NCBI GenBank assembly: GCA_032358165.1
Contig: JAALGY010000061.1
Coordinates: 1,736,001-1,800,000 of the forward strand
DNA from: Diplosphaera chodatii
Taxonomy: Eukaryota > Chlorophyta > Trebouxiophyceae > Prasiolales > Stichococcaceae
DNA: 64,000 nucleotides
Reading direction: 5' to 3'
The notes below the pieces were generated by a model. It had not been told where the DNA came from. It ran no database searches and saw only the letters and a program-made list of their open reading frames with translations. How positions within the stretch are numbered: the stretch's first letter is position 1; every line of letters starts with the position of its first letter. A program made the translations under genes and the position numbers. Shown here piece by piece: positions 24,042 to 36,600 of the stretch.

Positions 24042-26293
24042 ATGCGGCCGTCAGCGATGTGCCAGCGCGCAGCGGCGGCAGCGGTGCTGGTGGCATTCGC
24101 CTTCGCCGCCACAGCGGATGCGGTCATCTGGCCTGCATCAGCATTCGGCGAGGACCCGCTGCGGGACATCAGCACGGCAGCGCTCGGCGACTACCGCGAC
24201 GACGCCGGCTGGTCGGTGAGCGCCTCCTACCCATCGCATACCTGCTGTCATTGATGTAGTCAACTCGATCCTAGCGCCGCAGCAGCAGCAGCAGCGGCGG
24301 CCACAGCGGTCCTGACCCTGGTGCGCAAAGGGTCTACTATGTGCGATGTTAGTTCCCGAGTCACCGCAAAAGCCACCATCAGCTGCTGCCCTGCAGCTCA
24401 CTGCAAGTAGCAGGGCATCATTGCAGAATGGGCAGCGCTGTGTGGGCAGCTAGACGTTGCCTCCGATGCATAGCACAGTGCATCAGCTGCAGTGAACACG
24501 ACGGCATCCTGCGCGGGGGACACGCTTTCGTGACAGTGCTCTTGAACCTTCGCAGGTGGACTTCTCGGACGCGCCGCTGAAGTACTACGGCCTGCCATTC
24601 AGCTCCGCCGCCGCCAGCGACAACGGCTATGTGGTGTTCGGCGAGACCTTCTACCCGTATGAGCCTACCACCTTCGGCCAGCAGTCTGACGGCTGCCCCA
24701 AGGTACGACCCAATCACTTTACACGCTCTGCTGGTCAATCGATTTTGTCGGATTCTGCTGGTAGGTGCAAGTGCCTGGTGACCGCCGGTCATGGCATCTT
24801 CCGCGACAAGCCACCCGCCCCCTTGCAAGCAACTGCATCCTGCGATGGTTTCGGACAGTGCACAGTGGTGTACTGTTTTTGCTTGAGCCAGCGCAGTCAA
24901 CAGGCGCATCCACGCCTGCAGGTGGCGCCGTTCTACAGTGATTCCTCGCTGCTCGCGACGGACGCCAATGGCAACCCCGCCGGCGACCTGCGCATCCGGC
25001 TGTCCGATACCGTCTCGCAGGACGGCACCGATGCGACCGCCCTGATCAAGCGGGCCTTCTCCAGCGCGCTGGCGTTCACGCCGACGAAGGTCCTGGTCGC
25101 CACCTGGTGAGCCCCAGTCTCCACATCGACGCTGCAACCGCTTGCCACTGACTTCTCATCGGGGCCGGAAGCCTGCCGACCGCCTGGCAGTCGGGGCGGC
25201 GCGCCGAGCTGCTGCTGTCCCCAACCTGCTATGCAGCGCCTCTTGTGCATCATGAACTAGACGGCTGCTGGGGAGTGGTCAGGGGGTGATCCCACTCACC
25301 GAATGTCATTGTGGCGGAAGTGCTCATGAGGGTGCCCCGCGTGACTTTGCAGGCTGGGCATGCTGCCGGGCAAGTACCAGGACGACCCGCCGGTCAACCC
25401 GGCCATCTCCAACAGCTTCCAGGCGATGATGGCGTGGGACGCCAAGCGCACCTTCGCCTGCTTCTTCTACCCCCAGGGCGGCATCCAGTGGGCGCAGGCC
25501 GCCACCATGATGGGCCCCGCCGCAGTGGTGCGCACCCGGGCTGCTTTCCTACTGGATGCGCAAGAGGGGGGCGGTGGCGCTAGTTGCATGTCGTGTTAGC
25601 CGCTCATCACCCACCGTGGGCTAATGCCTCTGCTGAGAGCTCATCGTGGTGCCAATGTGTGTGCTTGCTCCGATCAACAGTCTGGCTGAGCACGTTCTGG
25701 ATCTGCTGCAGGGCTTCGAGAAGGACGATGCGTCCGACACCGAGTGCGAGCTGCCGCAGAGCGAGAACGTGTCCCTGATGCCGGACCTCATCAGTCTCAG
25801 CAACATCGGCGAGCCTGGCACCTGGTGAGCTGCCTTGGGATCATCGAAAAGCACACTTCCTTGCATGGCTGGCCAGGCTGATTCCATGCTGTAGAACCAA
25901 GTGCCCTCTGAATGGCATGCGAGGGGCGGTCTGCCAGTGTTGTAACGTTGTGCCTGTGCGCCGTGCAGGTGCTTCCAGGTGGACACGACCATCGTGCCGG
26001 GCAGCCCGCCGCCGCCGCCGTCGCCGCCGCCCCCGCCCCCCCTGCCGCCGAACAAGGTGGCTGCCAAGTCGCCGCCGCCCTCCCCGCCACCGCCGCCGCC
26101 GCCCCCGGCAAAGAAGCCGCCCCCGCCCCCAGCAAAGGCGCCCCCGCCCAAGCTGTCCCTGCTGCAACAGCTCCAGCAGCAGCTGCAGCAGCAGCTGGTG
26201 GCGTACCTCAAGGCGCTCATCGCCAAGTACAACGTGCAGCTGCACCGCAACTACCCCAAGCTGCGCAACCCGTACGGCCGGCGGCTGATGTAG
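24042..26293 (+). CDS. Secreted NIDO-domain protein with proline-rich C-terminus
   Basis: Six exons: 24042-24215, 24556-24702, 24922-25106, 25353-25527, 25712-25824, 25969-26293; 372 residues. The N-terminus is a signal peptide (residues 1 to about 27, hydrophobic core AAAAAVLVAFAFAATADA). Residues about 70-270 match the extracellular NIDO (nidogen-like) domain: NGYVVFGE, VAPFYSD, LVATW, a block with NSFQAMMAWD and RTFACFFYPQGGIQWAQA, and closing SNIGEPGTWCFQVDTT. A run of proline clusters (SPPPPPPLPP type, about 278-325) follows, as in algal wall hydroxyproline-rich proteins. The end is a Gln/Leu-rich predicted coil and a basic RNPYGRRLM. A role in the extracellular matrix or adhesion is inferred. 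The alternative start is Met6 (24057). Confidence 0.8.
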
Positions 26294-27532
26294 ATGGGCA
26301 ACAGCAGCGGCAGGCAGTGAAGCGGCTTGGAATGCGGCATGAAGTGGGTTGGTTGGAACGAGTCCATAAACGCTGGAGCCGCAGGAAAAGATACTGAAAC
26401 CATGGGCATACTACACATACATTGGGACTACGCCAACCATCTGCACCCACATTGTTTGGTCGTCTGGCTTCGTCACTGGCAAAACTAGTTCTGTGGGACA
26501 TCAGGTACTGTCGAATATGGACACAATTTTTGGAACGCACTCAGTATCAGCGTAACCGCTGGGTATCCGTATGCATAATTAACGATGCAAACTTGATTTG
26601 TTGGTGTGATCTGATGGTTTTGGCAGGAGGGGTCAGTCTTTTTTTGTATGAGCGATATTTGCATGCCGCAGTTCTGATGAGCAGCGCTTCTTACCTTCAC
26701 ACATGAAGAGCTGATGGCAAGCTTACTCGGTATGTGACCTTGAATCTCATGAATCTCATATGAACACAGCATCAGGTTCTACTCTGCCGGCAACGGAGAG
26801 CTTCTACACGAAGTTCAGGGCAACCCGTTCGTTGCTGCATCTGACAGTCAGGCTGGAGCATGTGATCACACCACCAAATGCTCTGGAAGAGGAAGATGAT
26901 CAGCACCATGCTCCACTTTCGAGTACACTCTTCGAGGCTGCGGCTGTGGAAGCAGCATGCAACAGTCGGCTGGCGGCATCGCAGCTGCCGCCACATTCAG
27001 TCCGGCGTGCTAGCGGTGTATGTGGTGTGTGGTGTGATGTGCTGTGGCTCGAGGACAACGGCACAGTGCCACTTTGACAGCCCGCAGAGGCTCAATGACT
27101 GTGCCGGTAGAACTGCTGAACGGTGGCAAGCTAGGACACAGACGGTCCTGGATCCTGGTATGCCGGTACACGGATGCTGTGCCGCAAGCATGCGCAGGGT
27201 GGACAACAGCGCGGACAGCTGCGGCCATCAGGAGCACCGCTCCGCTCAAGCATGCCCATCGAGAGCTGCTGCAGCAGCCGCCCGACATGGCTGCAGCTTG
27301 ATGCCCATGAGCGATCGCGCGCTTTCTCGACGCCTGGCTGGCTGTCCAAGACAGGCTGGCATCTTCGCCTGAATATGCTGTCGCTGGGGTCAAAGTTGGC
27401 ATGCGTGCAAACGAACGAGTGAAGGAAGCAGTGGCTGGGACCACGCACACCACTCTCACATTCGCCTTCCATCTTCGCCAGTCATATTGCACGATCCACC
27501 GCACACAAGCCACGCAGCGTCGCTGCCGCATC
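26294..27532. other. Intergenic between the NIDO gene and a secreted-protein gene
   Basis: Contains the AT-richer 3' flank of the NIDO gene (about 26400-26760) and the upstream region of the next gene. No coding region recognised. Confidence 0.4.
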
Positions 27533-30039
27533 ATGGCGAGGTCGGCACCGCTGACCGTGACGCTCCTTCTGGCGTTGCTTGCTGGTAAGCTTGCTTCCTC
27601 AAAGTGCTGCAACACTTTCCAAGAGTTCATACATCACAATTTATCAAGAGGCACCCAACCTTGCAATTTGAGCGGTGCCGAAACAGTGCGCTCGCGCACC
27701 AAAGCGACGGCAGGGTTGACACACCGACGAGAATAAAGGACCGTACTGCCGCAGCACAAATCGACGCGGCGGCAGCCTGCTAATGATGCTGGCAGACCGA
27801 CAGGCGTGCCGCCGTTTACCCCAGCTGCGGAGTTCCCTCGTCCCGTCCAATGTGTGCATGCAGACTCCGTCACCATCATGCAGAGCGCGTTTCCGACCAA
27901 AGCCGCACCGCATGCGAATCTTGTGTGAATTCCAAGGTTCGAGCGCCCGTGGTCCTACGTGCCTTGCTGTGATTGATACCCCAGGGTGTGTATCTGTGGC
28001 GACTGATCAGATGGCTGACATGGGTGTCGTGCAGGACGTTAGATGCTCGTGCCAATCTGCGCAGCTTTGCCGCAATAACAGCCTGTTCATGCACGTTGCT
28101 TCAACATCGTGCCGGTGACAGAGTTGCAGCAGTCAGCCTTTGTTCACTTGCTTGTTGGCTGCCGGTGCTGCGGACCTGATAAGATGCTGAAGGGCTTGGC
28201 CCCAATAATGTCTGGGCAACGCCGGTGCTTATGTTAGTCTGCAGGCTAGACTGAACTAGAGCAGCACTGCAGGCACTTGGATACCTTCAGTCACAGGCTG
28301 TGCATGACATCAGCAGTATGCCGCCTGTCCGTCAGATGTGCCTAGCGCCAGCCACCGCCGGCAAGCAGCCAGTGTTGCCGGGATGCCGGCCCATGCATCG
28401 TGTCTAGGTCTACCCTGCTGCCTGGCATCCACTGAAGGATTGACGGCCTCTGGGAGCACAACCTGCTGCGCTGTCGACAATGCATGATCTGCTTCACGCA
28501 GGCGCGACGGCCCGCCCAGCAGGCGAGGCCGCAGCTGCTTCCGGCCGCCGGATGCTGGGGACATCCTCCAGCGCCGGCGACGGCGCCTCATCCACCGACG
28601 GCTCGAGCACCAGCACCACCGCCGTCGCCGTCCCCAGGGCCGCAGGTGGTGCGCATGAATCCCATAGCATGCTCTGCTCCTTCTGCATCATGCACAGATC
28701 TGCGCAACCCCGCCAGCACCATGACAAGAATGTGGACAAGTGCTGCAGCGCCTGCGCCAGCCCCTCAGCTGCATGGAAGGTCTGCAACACTGCCTGCAAC
28801 GCCCACCATGTGCAGCCGTCAGTGGACCCTGAGCCACAGGCTGGCGCCATCTGCGCCACATCACAGCACAGGACTGGTAGCCTGCTGCCTGCAGCCACCG
28901 TGGAACCTTGCAAGTCTGCTGCAGATGTGGTCTTCTCTGCATGTTCACTGCAGGGGGTGCTACGGCCGCTGCTCCCGGCGCCACGTCAACATCCACCTCT
29001 GCAGCTGCTGGCGGGTCGTCTGCTGGTGCCGCAGGTGCCTGCCCGCTGTCGGATGGACACTCCCGACCAGCCTACAGCAGACTCGGATGGTGGCAACATG
29101 CACATGCTTCGCGAGCAGCCCACAGTAAGGATCAAGTGAATGTGCTGTCATGGATCATCTGCAGGATCTGCCGCATCCGGCGGCTCCTCCACATCGACCG
29201 TGCGCCCTGCCCTCTTGTGTTCTCTGCCCTTGTGTTCACTGCGCCTCCCTGTGCAAGTGCAGTCCCACATGCAAGGCCGCAGGCTCATCATTCGTTGACT
29301 ATCACCAGCAGCACAGTGACATACGATGTCTGCATGCTTGGAGCATGGCGCTCGTCTCCAGGGGACTGCTGTCCTGCGCAGTCGGCCGCGGCAGCAGCCG
29401 CGAGCCCCGCCAAGTCCCCAGCCAAGTCCCCCGCCCCGAGCCCCGCGAAGCCCGCCCCGAGCCCCGCCAAGGTCATCCTGGTGCCGGCGCCCACCAAGAA
29501 ACGTGAGCAGACGCTCTGCCTCCCATTCCGCGCGCTGCACAGCCCCCGCTGCGGCCGGTCCTTTTGCGCTTTGCACTACGCTGCCGCATGTGCTGAGCTG
29601 CTGGTGCAGCCAAAACCTGTTGCAAACCTGCAGCAAAGCTTGTGACTGAGAGCGCCCTGTGTTGTTCATTGCAGCCAAGAAGTCCCCCGTCAAGGTACAC
29701 ATCTTAAAGCACCCCCATTAGACTGCCCACTGGTTGCCAAGCTGCTATGCAGCCTCAGCTCACTGCTGCACCATGTTGCCAGAGTGTGCTCGTCCATGTC
29801 ATGAGCACCGTGCTGGTGCTGAACCATGATGCCCTGTGTGCAGCTGCATGACAGCACGTGCAGACGTTGTCCACCCGGTGCCTATGCGAACGATCTGACC
29901 AGCTCAATTTCTTTCTGCCACCCTGCTGCAGAAGTTCGTCATCGCATCCGCGCCGGCGCCGCCGCCGCCCGCCAAGGTCATCGTCAAGCAGATCCTGGAG
30001 GCGCCCGCGCCCAAGCCCAAGTTTGTCGTGGTGGGATGA
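27533..30039 (+). CDS. Secreted Ala/Ser/Pro/Lys-rich modular protein (family member 1)
   Basis: Seven exons: 27533-27584, 28502-28645, 28954-29034, 29165-29199, 29382-29502, 29675-29694 (20 nt), 29932-30039; 186 residues. Exon 1 is a signal peptide (MARSAPLTVTLLLALLAG) split from the rest by a 917-nt intron, as in its relatives at 46940 (-) and 51767 (-). Then come a GRRML motif, Ser/Thr stretches (SSTSTTAVAV, ATSTSTSAAAG), a Lys-rich repeat (SPAKSPAKSPAPSPAK), the module KVILVPAPTKK, and a tail KFVIASAPAPPPPAKVIVKQ. Many introns are phase 1, which allows exon shuffling. Probably an extracellular or wall structural protein, by composition only. No domain recognised. Confidence 0.7.
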
Positions 30040-30816
30040 GCTGGCGGGCCGCCACACGTCGCAGCTGCTGACCGCTAGCTGCTGGTTCGTGCGTGTTCGG
30101 ATGGGACCGAAACAGCACAGGACTGCCTAGAACCCTCCCCTGCAGCCGCCGGGGCCATGACCCCAGATGCACCGTGCAGCCGAACTCCACAGACCAGATG
30201 AAATTGTGTCGCCAGCTGACCTGGAGTGCGTGCTCTATGTGGTTTTGCAAGTGCGGCACGCATCGTGTGCTGAGGGGCACAGCGCGCCAGCACCCGTTCT
30301 GAAACTTGCTTTGGGGAGGGCTGATATGACGCTACATGGTTCTCGTCATGTCTACTGTGGTTTGCTACTGCTTCGGGCGTCGTTGGATTAAGATTGTCAA
30401 CCCAGAGCAGAGCCACAGCGCAGGGATTCGTCCAACCCGGGTCCCACACACCTGGCTTTGAGCGCGTTCTCCTGCCAGACTGCCAGTCATGCATGCTGCG
30501 TGCAAGTGGAAATCCTGATTGCGGCCGCTTTACGATGCCCACCACTAGGCCCCAGCGATAGACGTCGCTGCAACCGACTGGGTCAGGTAGGCGAGGGAAT
30601 ATAGGTGGATCTCGAGATCTCGCGCCGGGCGCAAGCCAGACACAAGCCTTGAAGTGCAGGCGCGCACGACGGCGCCCTTCCCCGTGCACGCCGGGCTGAG
30701 CCGTCCAATCGTAGCGTTACATTGATCGACCTGCTGCCTGCGCTCGCCGCTTCTAAATTGTGCCGAAGAAAGTCGGCGCATTGCTCCTGCTATATATTCT
30801 GCATAGTGCCGCCGCC
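30040..30816. other. Intergenic upstream of the exon-repeat gene
   Basis: No gene recognised. A TATA-like element lies at its right end (30791-30798). Confidence 0.4.
30791..30798 (+). promoter_or_regulatory. TATA-like element close to a start codon
   Basis: tatatatt ends 18 nt before the ATG at 30817, which has a favourable gccgccATGG context. The spacing mirrors that before the NIDO gene and implies a very short 5' leader. Confidence 0.35.
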
Positions 30817-33102
30817 ATGGGGAGGTACCTGGCACTCGCGCTGCTGGCGCTGCTCGCGGTAGCTAGCACTATGAACACCGCAGAAGGTGCGGGACGGCAT
30901 GCCGGGTCCAGTGTGCTCCCAGCCGCCAGTCGATCGTGCTGGAATTCTGCAGATGAATTGACCAAGGCCTATCCGTTTTCGCAGGCAAGCTCGTGCGGGG
31001 CAGCACACGGCTAGACACGCAGCTCCTGGGCTCCTTGAGGTGTGCATGCGTGGCTGTGCGTCAGTGCGTGGCCTCAGTGTCAGCAGCAGTGCGTGCTGGT
31101 GTGTCATGCGGCACAGCAGCACTACACGATCCGATGCCCGGAATCAGAATCGCGCTTCAACACAGCAAAGCTAAACTTGCATTCTGCAAGCAGGCACCGA
31201 AGCCTGCTGCAGACGCCAGTGGACACCAACGGTGTGGCAGGCGCCGAGACCACCGCAGCGCCCAGTGCTAGTACCACGGACGATCCCAACGGTGCGACCA
31301 ACAATCAGCACGTGCATGCAACCTTGGCGCTTTGCCGTTTTCTGTGAGCAGACTGACGGTAGCATGCGTCGTGGCTCAGCTCCAAAGCCTGGGGGCAGGC
31401 TGTTATGGCAGTTGCAGGCTGCTGACTGGCGGCGACCACGGCTCGCAGCTCACAGTGTGCATGGTCAGGCGCTGCAAAACTGACGCGTGTCACGCTGCAG
31501 GCGACGGCGACGAGGTGCTGCTGGCCAACACAGCGGGGATTGACACCAACGGCGTCAAGGGCGCCGACGAGGCGACGCCCCCTGGAGTGGCCACCAAGGC
31601 TGACCCCAACGGTGCGACTGCGCAGCTTCAGCACTGCAGGGACAGACACCGCAGCGCCGCCGCCGCCGCTGCTGCCGTGCGACACTGCAGTCCCGCTGGC
31701 CGCAAGACACTTCGGCCGAGCGGCCTGTTGTGATCACCTGCAGCACTGCACATGAAGGAATGATGACGGCACCAGCCACGCCTGTCCGATCCATTGGATT
31801 GTACCACACTGCTGTCGTGCAGGCGACGGCGACGAGGTGCTCGCGCCCTCCAGCGGCATCGACACCAACGGCGTCAAGGGCGCAGACGTGGCAACGCCTC
31901 CCGGAGCGGCCACCGAGGCCGACCCCAACGGTGCGAATGCGCAGCTTCATCACTGCAGGGAGTGACACTGCAGTGCTGCTGCCCTGCTACAGTGGCTGCT
32001 GCCGCCGTCGCCATCACGCAGCACTTTCCGTGACCGCGCTTCACTGTGCTGTCGTGCAGGCGATGGCGATGAGGTGCTGGCCCCCAGCCCTGAGGGCATC
32101 GACACCGACGGCATCAAGGGCGCCGACGTGGCGACGCCCCCTGGAGCCGCCACCGAGGCTGACCCCAACGGTGCGCTGCAGCAGGAGCCTGACGATGGCA
32201 CAGCTCAGCCCTGCCCCGATGCTGCTGCTGGCGCTGCTGCCGCCGCTGCTGCCGGCAGGACAACTGATCCTCAGCACACTGATCTGCAGCGCTGTGCACA
32301 GCACGCAAGTGGCACCAGGCACGCCTGCTTCAGATGCACTGCGCCGAGAAGACACTCCATGCATGCAGGCGATGGCGACGAGGTGCTGGCCCCGGGCCCC
32401 GAGGGCATCGACACGAACGGCGTCAGGGGGGCGGATGAGCCCACCCCCCCTGGAGCGTCGACCGAGGCTGACCCCAATGGTGAGCAGCGGCGCGACAAAG
32501 GGCCAGAGGAGTTGCTCCGCTTCTATGCCTGAGCAGATGTGCCTGGCCAGATCTGAGCCTGGCCTGCAGGCCGACTGCACAACGATTGTTGTGACGACCC
32601 ACATCACAGGAGGCCTGTTGTCGTCTGCTTGCAGGCGATGGTGACGAGGTGTTGGCGGACGCCCCCGCCCCAGGTGTGATCCGAGCCCAGCCCCAAGCAA
32701 TGGAACCAGGGCACCTGCTGCCCACATTGCCAGCTGACTGCAACGCGCGCTGCGAACAGCAGAATTACTTGTGCCCCTGGATGCTGCAGATGATGATGGC
32801 GCCGATGACGGCGGCGATGAGGTGGCGCCGGCAAGCAGCCCTGCCGGCGCGACAGGCGTCAGCACCGACGCAGCGTCAGCGCCGCAGGCAGCCTCCAAGC
32901 AGGTCAGTGGTGGCTGGAGTGGGTTCCCCATAGCCGTGGCCTGTCCGGCACCCTCCAGTTGACGACCTCTTCCTCCTCATGCTGCCGGTAAACTGAGGGC
33001 TGCATCTGCTGATCGCGAGTGTCACATTGAATGCAGGCCGGCAGCAGCGTGGCCGTGCTCATGGCAGTGGCATCAGCAGTGGCAGCGTTCGCAGTGGTCT
33101 AG
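30817..33102 (+). CDS. Secreted acidic repeat protein with C-terminal hydrophobic anchor (exon-repeat gene)
   Basis: Ten exons: 30817-30886, 30985-31039, 31194-31291, 31501-31611, 31823-31930, 32060-32170, 32369-32479, 32635-32673, 32790-32902, 33037-33102; 293 residues. A signal peptide (about residues 1-23, LALALLALLAVAS) is followed by a short RSLLQ region. Exons 4-7 each encode one 36-37 residue repeat beginning GDGDEVL, passing through GIDTNGVKGAD and ending TEADPN. All are phase 1-1. Exon 3 carries a weaker copy and exon 8 a truncated one. The acidic Asp/Gly pattern could bind cations, but no canonical EF-hand is visible. The last 21 residues (AGSSVAVLMAVASAVAAFAV plus V) are hydrophobic, fitting a GPI signal or a membrane anchor. 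Surface location is inferred. Confidence 0.72.
31501..32673 (+). repeat. Tandem exon-plus-intron repeat, five units
   Basis: Exons of 111, 108, 111, 111 and 39 nt encode the GDGDEVL repeat. The introns are related too: the first two begin gtgcgactgcgcagcttcag and gtgcgaatgcgcagcttcat. Whole exon-intron units were therefore duplicated, and recently enough for intron similarity to survive. Confidence 0.75.
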
Positions 33103-33685
33103 TCGCAGTAGCAGGGGTTGGCGTCATCATGAGAGCTCTCCCGCATGCTGCAGTTTGGGTTACTTTCGTTCTCAGCCTGAACTCGGTATGGCGGCACGCC
33201 GCCAGGGCATGCACATAGTGAATGGGGCAGGAAATTTTGATCGCATCAGCGCAGCGGCGAGATCAAACTTGTGAACTCTATAGCTTTGGGGTAAACATGT
33301 GTATGTATGTCCGTGCGCAGTGGCTGCCTGCGGTCGCTGCCTGTGAAGTCTGTGCTGTGCTACAACTGCGCACCAGCAAGCTTGCACTGTGCTGTCGCCC
33401 ACCGGGCAGGCAGCCTCATGCCTAGTTACCTCGCACATTTGCACAGCAAGTCAACACGTGCAGCCTGGGTGCAATGCTCGTATGCTACAGGTGAATATTA
33501 CTGGGCCATGTCTTAACCTTCAAGCCATTGGTCTTGGAGATGCAAAACGGGCAGTCACTGAGCAGGCGATCGCGTCGCGAAGCACAATCCATCAAGCGTA
33601 TCACTTCACTGCTTCGTTGATTTAGCGTTGCACACGCACCTGCATAAATTGGTACCCTGATTTGCGCGCGCACGACGGCGGCAAG
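33103..33685. other. Intergenic upstream of the SR-protein gene
   Basis: 3' flank of the repeat gene and presumed promoter of the SR gene. No recognisable element or gene. Confidence 0.4.
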
Positions 33686-36600
33686 ATGCGTGGACCCGGC
33701 GTGGTGTTTTGCGGGAACCTACCATCGGACGTGAAGGAGAAGGAGATAGACGACCTCTTCTACAAGGCAAGGAGACGGCATGCCGGGCGCAGGCCCAGCT
33801 GGCCGCCGGGAAGCCGGAAAGCCGGACTGCTGGAACCTGGATCCCAGCGACACCCCTGCCGGACTGCCTTGGATGCTGGTTGCGTGTGCTGGCGGCTGCC
33901 CGCCCTGGACTGCCGGGCCGCTGTGGTGCTAGGACTGCCGGTCGCCTGACGCCAGGCACTCCGGTATCGCCACTTCGGCCAGGCAGCATGTTGTGTGCCG
34001 AAGCTTCGACTTACTTGCTTGCCCTCCCCTGTCAGCGCCAGCTGAGCCCTTCACTGCAGCAAACATCACTCGCACTCAACCTTGCAGCTTGTGAACCACC
34101 CACCCAAGGATGCTCATGCATTTGACACAGTCAACTTTCCCGCTTTCCGCTCAGGGTCGTCTGACCTTGTGTGGGCCAAGCTCACTGGTCACACAGGCCA
34201 AAGTAGAACCATCCAGCGAGCATGGTGGGCCACAGCTCATGCCGTTGAGTGCATGCGTGCAGTTTGGGCGCATCAAGTACATCGACTTGAAGACGCCGCT
34301 GCGGCCGCCGGCCTTCGCCTTCGTCGAGTACGAGGATCCCAGGTAAGGAGCGGAGCCCTTCTGATGACAGCGTGTCGGCATCGCTCCGCATTGGTATTCT
34401 GCATGGCCACAGCCATCTGCATGCAAGCTTGAGACACACGCATGGTCGCCGATGAGCGGGACCGCCGAGCGCTGAGCATGTCAGCTCGGGATTTGCAGAG
34501 ATGCGTACGAGGCGGCGCGGGCGCGCGACGGCTACGACTTCTACGGCGCCCGCCTGCGGGTGGAGCTCGCCAAGGGCGCCCAGCCGGGCGGCGGCGGCGG
34601 CTTCGGCGGCGGCGGCTTTGGTGGCGGCTTTGGCGGCGGCTACGGCGGGCCTCCTGCTCCCTATGGCGGCGGGTGAGTGATGCGTCGACCTGCAAGGCTC
34701 AGTCTCACGGTCGGTGATCTTGGCAGCAGCCGAGCTGTGCTCCCGGCCATGACACAGCGACAACACAGATACGGAGACTCACAACTTGCTTGGTAAGGTC
34801 CGTGCTGCATGCTGCAGGAGCAGATGCAGCATGTTTGCTGCACCTCCGATTCCATCTACGGGATGCCGTCACCTAACACAGCCATTGGTACATTGCTGTA
34901 GGTACGGCATGCCATCGCGCATGGGCCCGGGCGCGGGCATGCCCTCCCGCGGCTCGCAGTGGCGCGCGATCGTCAAGGGGCTGCCCATCTCCGCCTCCTG
35001 GCAGGACCTGAAGGTGTGCATGCTGCCACCTTCACCACCCCTGCCCACCAGTGTGGTTTGGCTGCGGCACCTACCACTCTGGCTGCGACACCAGAGTTTG
35101 GCTGAGCGGCAGCCGCCCGCCCGGCTCGGGCCCTGCACATGCTCTGCTCCTCCTGTCAGCACTGCTGTCATCGGCGGCTGGGCGAGCATGTGGCGGTCTG
35201 CTATTCTACCGAAGTGTGCTGGCAAATCTAGGACGGACCCTGCGTATTGTCTGATCACAGCGGTCATGCCGCTGTGCAGGACCACTTCCGGAAGAGCCGC
35301 AAGCCCAGCTACACCAACGTGTTCCATGACCGCGGCGGCGTGGTCGGCGTCGTGGAGTTTGACACCAAGGAGGACCTGAAGGCCGCCATCCGCGACCTGG
35401 ACGGTAAGTTTGCCTAACGATTCAGCTGGGGCCGTCGTGCATGCATACATGGGTGATACGGCACTGAGGATCATCATTTAGGGCTAGGCGAGTGGCAATG
35501 TGGAACAGCCAGCGGACAGTTGAAACGGCACTGATTTCTGCTCTTCCTGAAACGCAGACACGGAGTTCAAGAACCCCTTCAACAAGGTGAGCACTGCCTA
35601 GGACCAGGAGCCACGTGCTGAGAGAGGACATGTTGTTATGTGCTTGATGTCCACCATCATACTTGCACTGCTGGTGGCAGGACTGCGCGACACATGACAC
35701 GTGTGTCCACCCTGCAGTGCTACATCCGTGTGGTGGACGACAGCCGCGGCGACGGCGACCGCCGCTCCTACAGCCGCTCGCGCTCCCGCGGCCGGTGAGT
35801 CGTATACCCTACACCCTACTGGGGCAATATTTGACACACCAGGGTGGCCGTGCTGTGCATGGCCTCGGCTGCCCTGTCTGCCAGCCGCTGTAGCTCATCT
35901 GCAGCTCAGCCCGGGCGGGGCACTGCTGCTGTGCGCCAGCAGCAGCTCCGGGCAGCTGCTGCCCGGCATCCGGGGTGCCAGGGCAGCTTGGGGCCCCCTC
36001 CTCCTGTCGTTGCCTGTTCTCAGCACGGTTAGCACTCAGCGGGTGTTGTGGGTGGCTGTGGCAGGTCCTACTCTCGCTCACGGTCCCGCTCATACTCTCG
36101 GGGCAGGTGCGCCGCTGCACGCAGCACGCAGCATGCTTTGACGCTTGCCCCCTGCAGATGCGCAGCAGCCGCGGCGTTGGGCCGCGCTCCCGGCAGGCTG
36201 TTGCTCTACATCCATGACCATGTCCATCAGAGCAGCAGCTCACGACCGCTGCCTGCTGCCGTGTGCAGGTCCTATAGCCGCTCCCGCAGCCGCAGCCGCA
36301 GCCGCAGCGCGCGGCGCGACAGCCGCTCCCGCTCCCCCGCCTCCAGGCACTGCTTTGCCCCCCTGCTGCAGTGCATGCTCCGTCCTGTCGCAGGCATCGC
36401 CGAGGTGGCCCTGCGCAAGCGCTGTTGGCATAACAACATTGCCAGCACACTCTGCGGCAGCTTCTGTGCCCTGTGCTTGGGCAACTGCCGAGGCAGCTGT
36501 GCTGTGGGACATATTGTGTGCGTCCGACCTTCAGCGCCCCTGCGCGAGCATGGGCAGGGGGTCCACACACCCTGCTCAGCTGGTGTCCACGATGACGGTG

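Noticed and set aside
30400..30490. Possible tRNA-like segment with ggattcgtcc and gagcgcgttc blocks
   Set aside because: No cloverleaf could be drawn: acceptor stem, D-arm and a proper T-loop do not line up on either strand.
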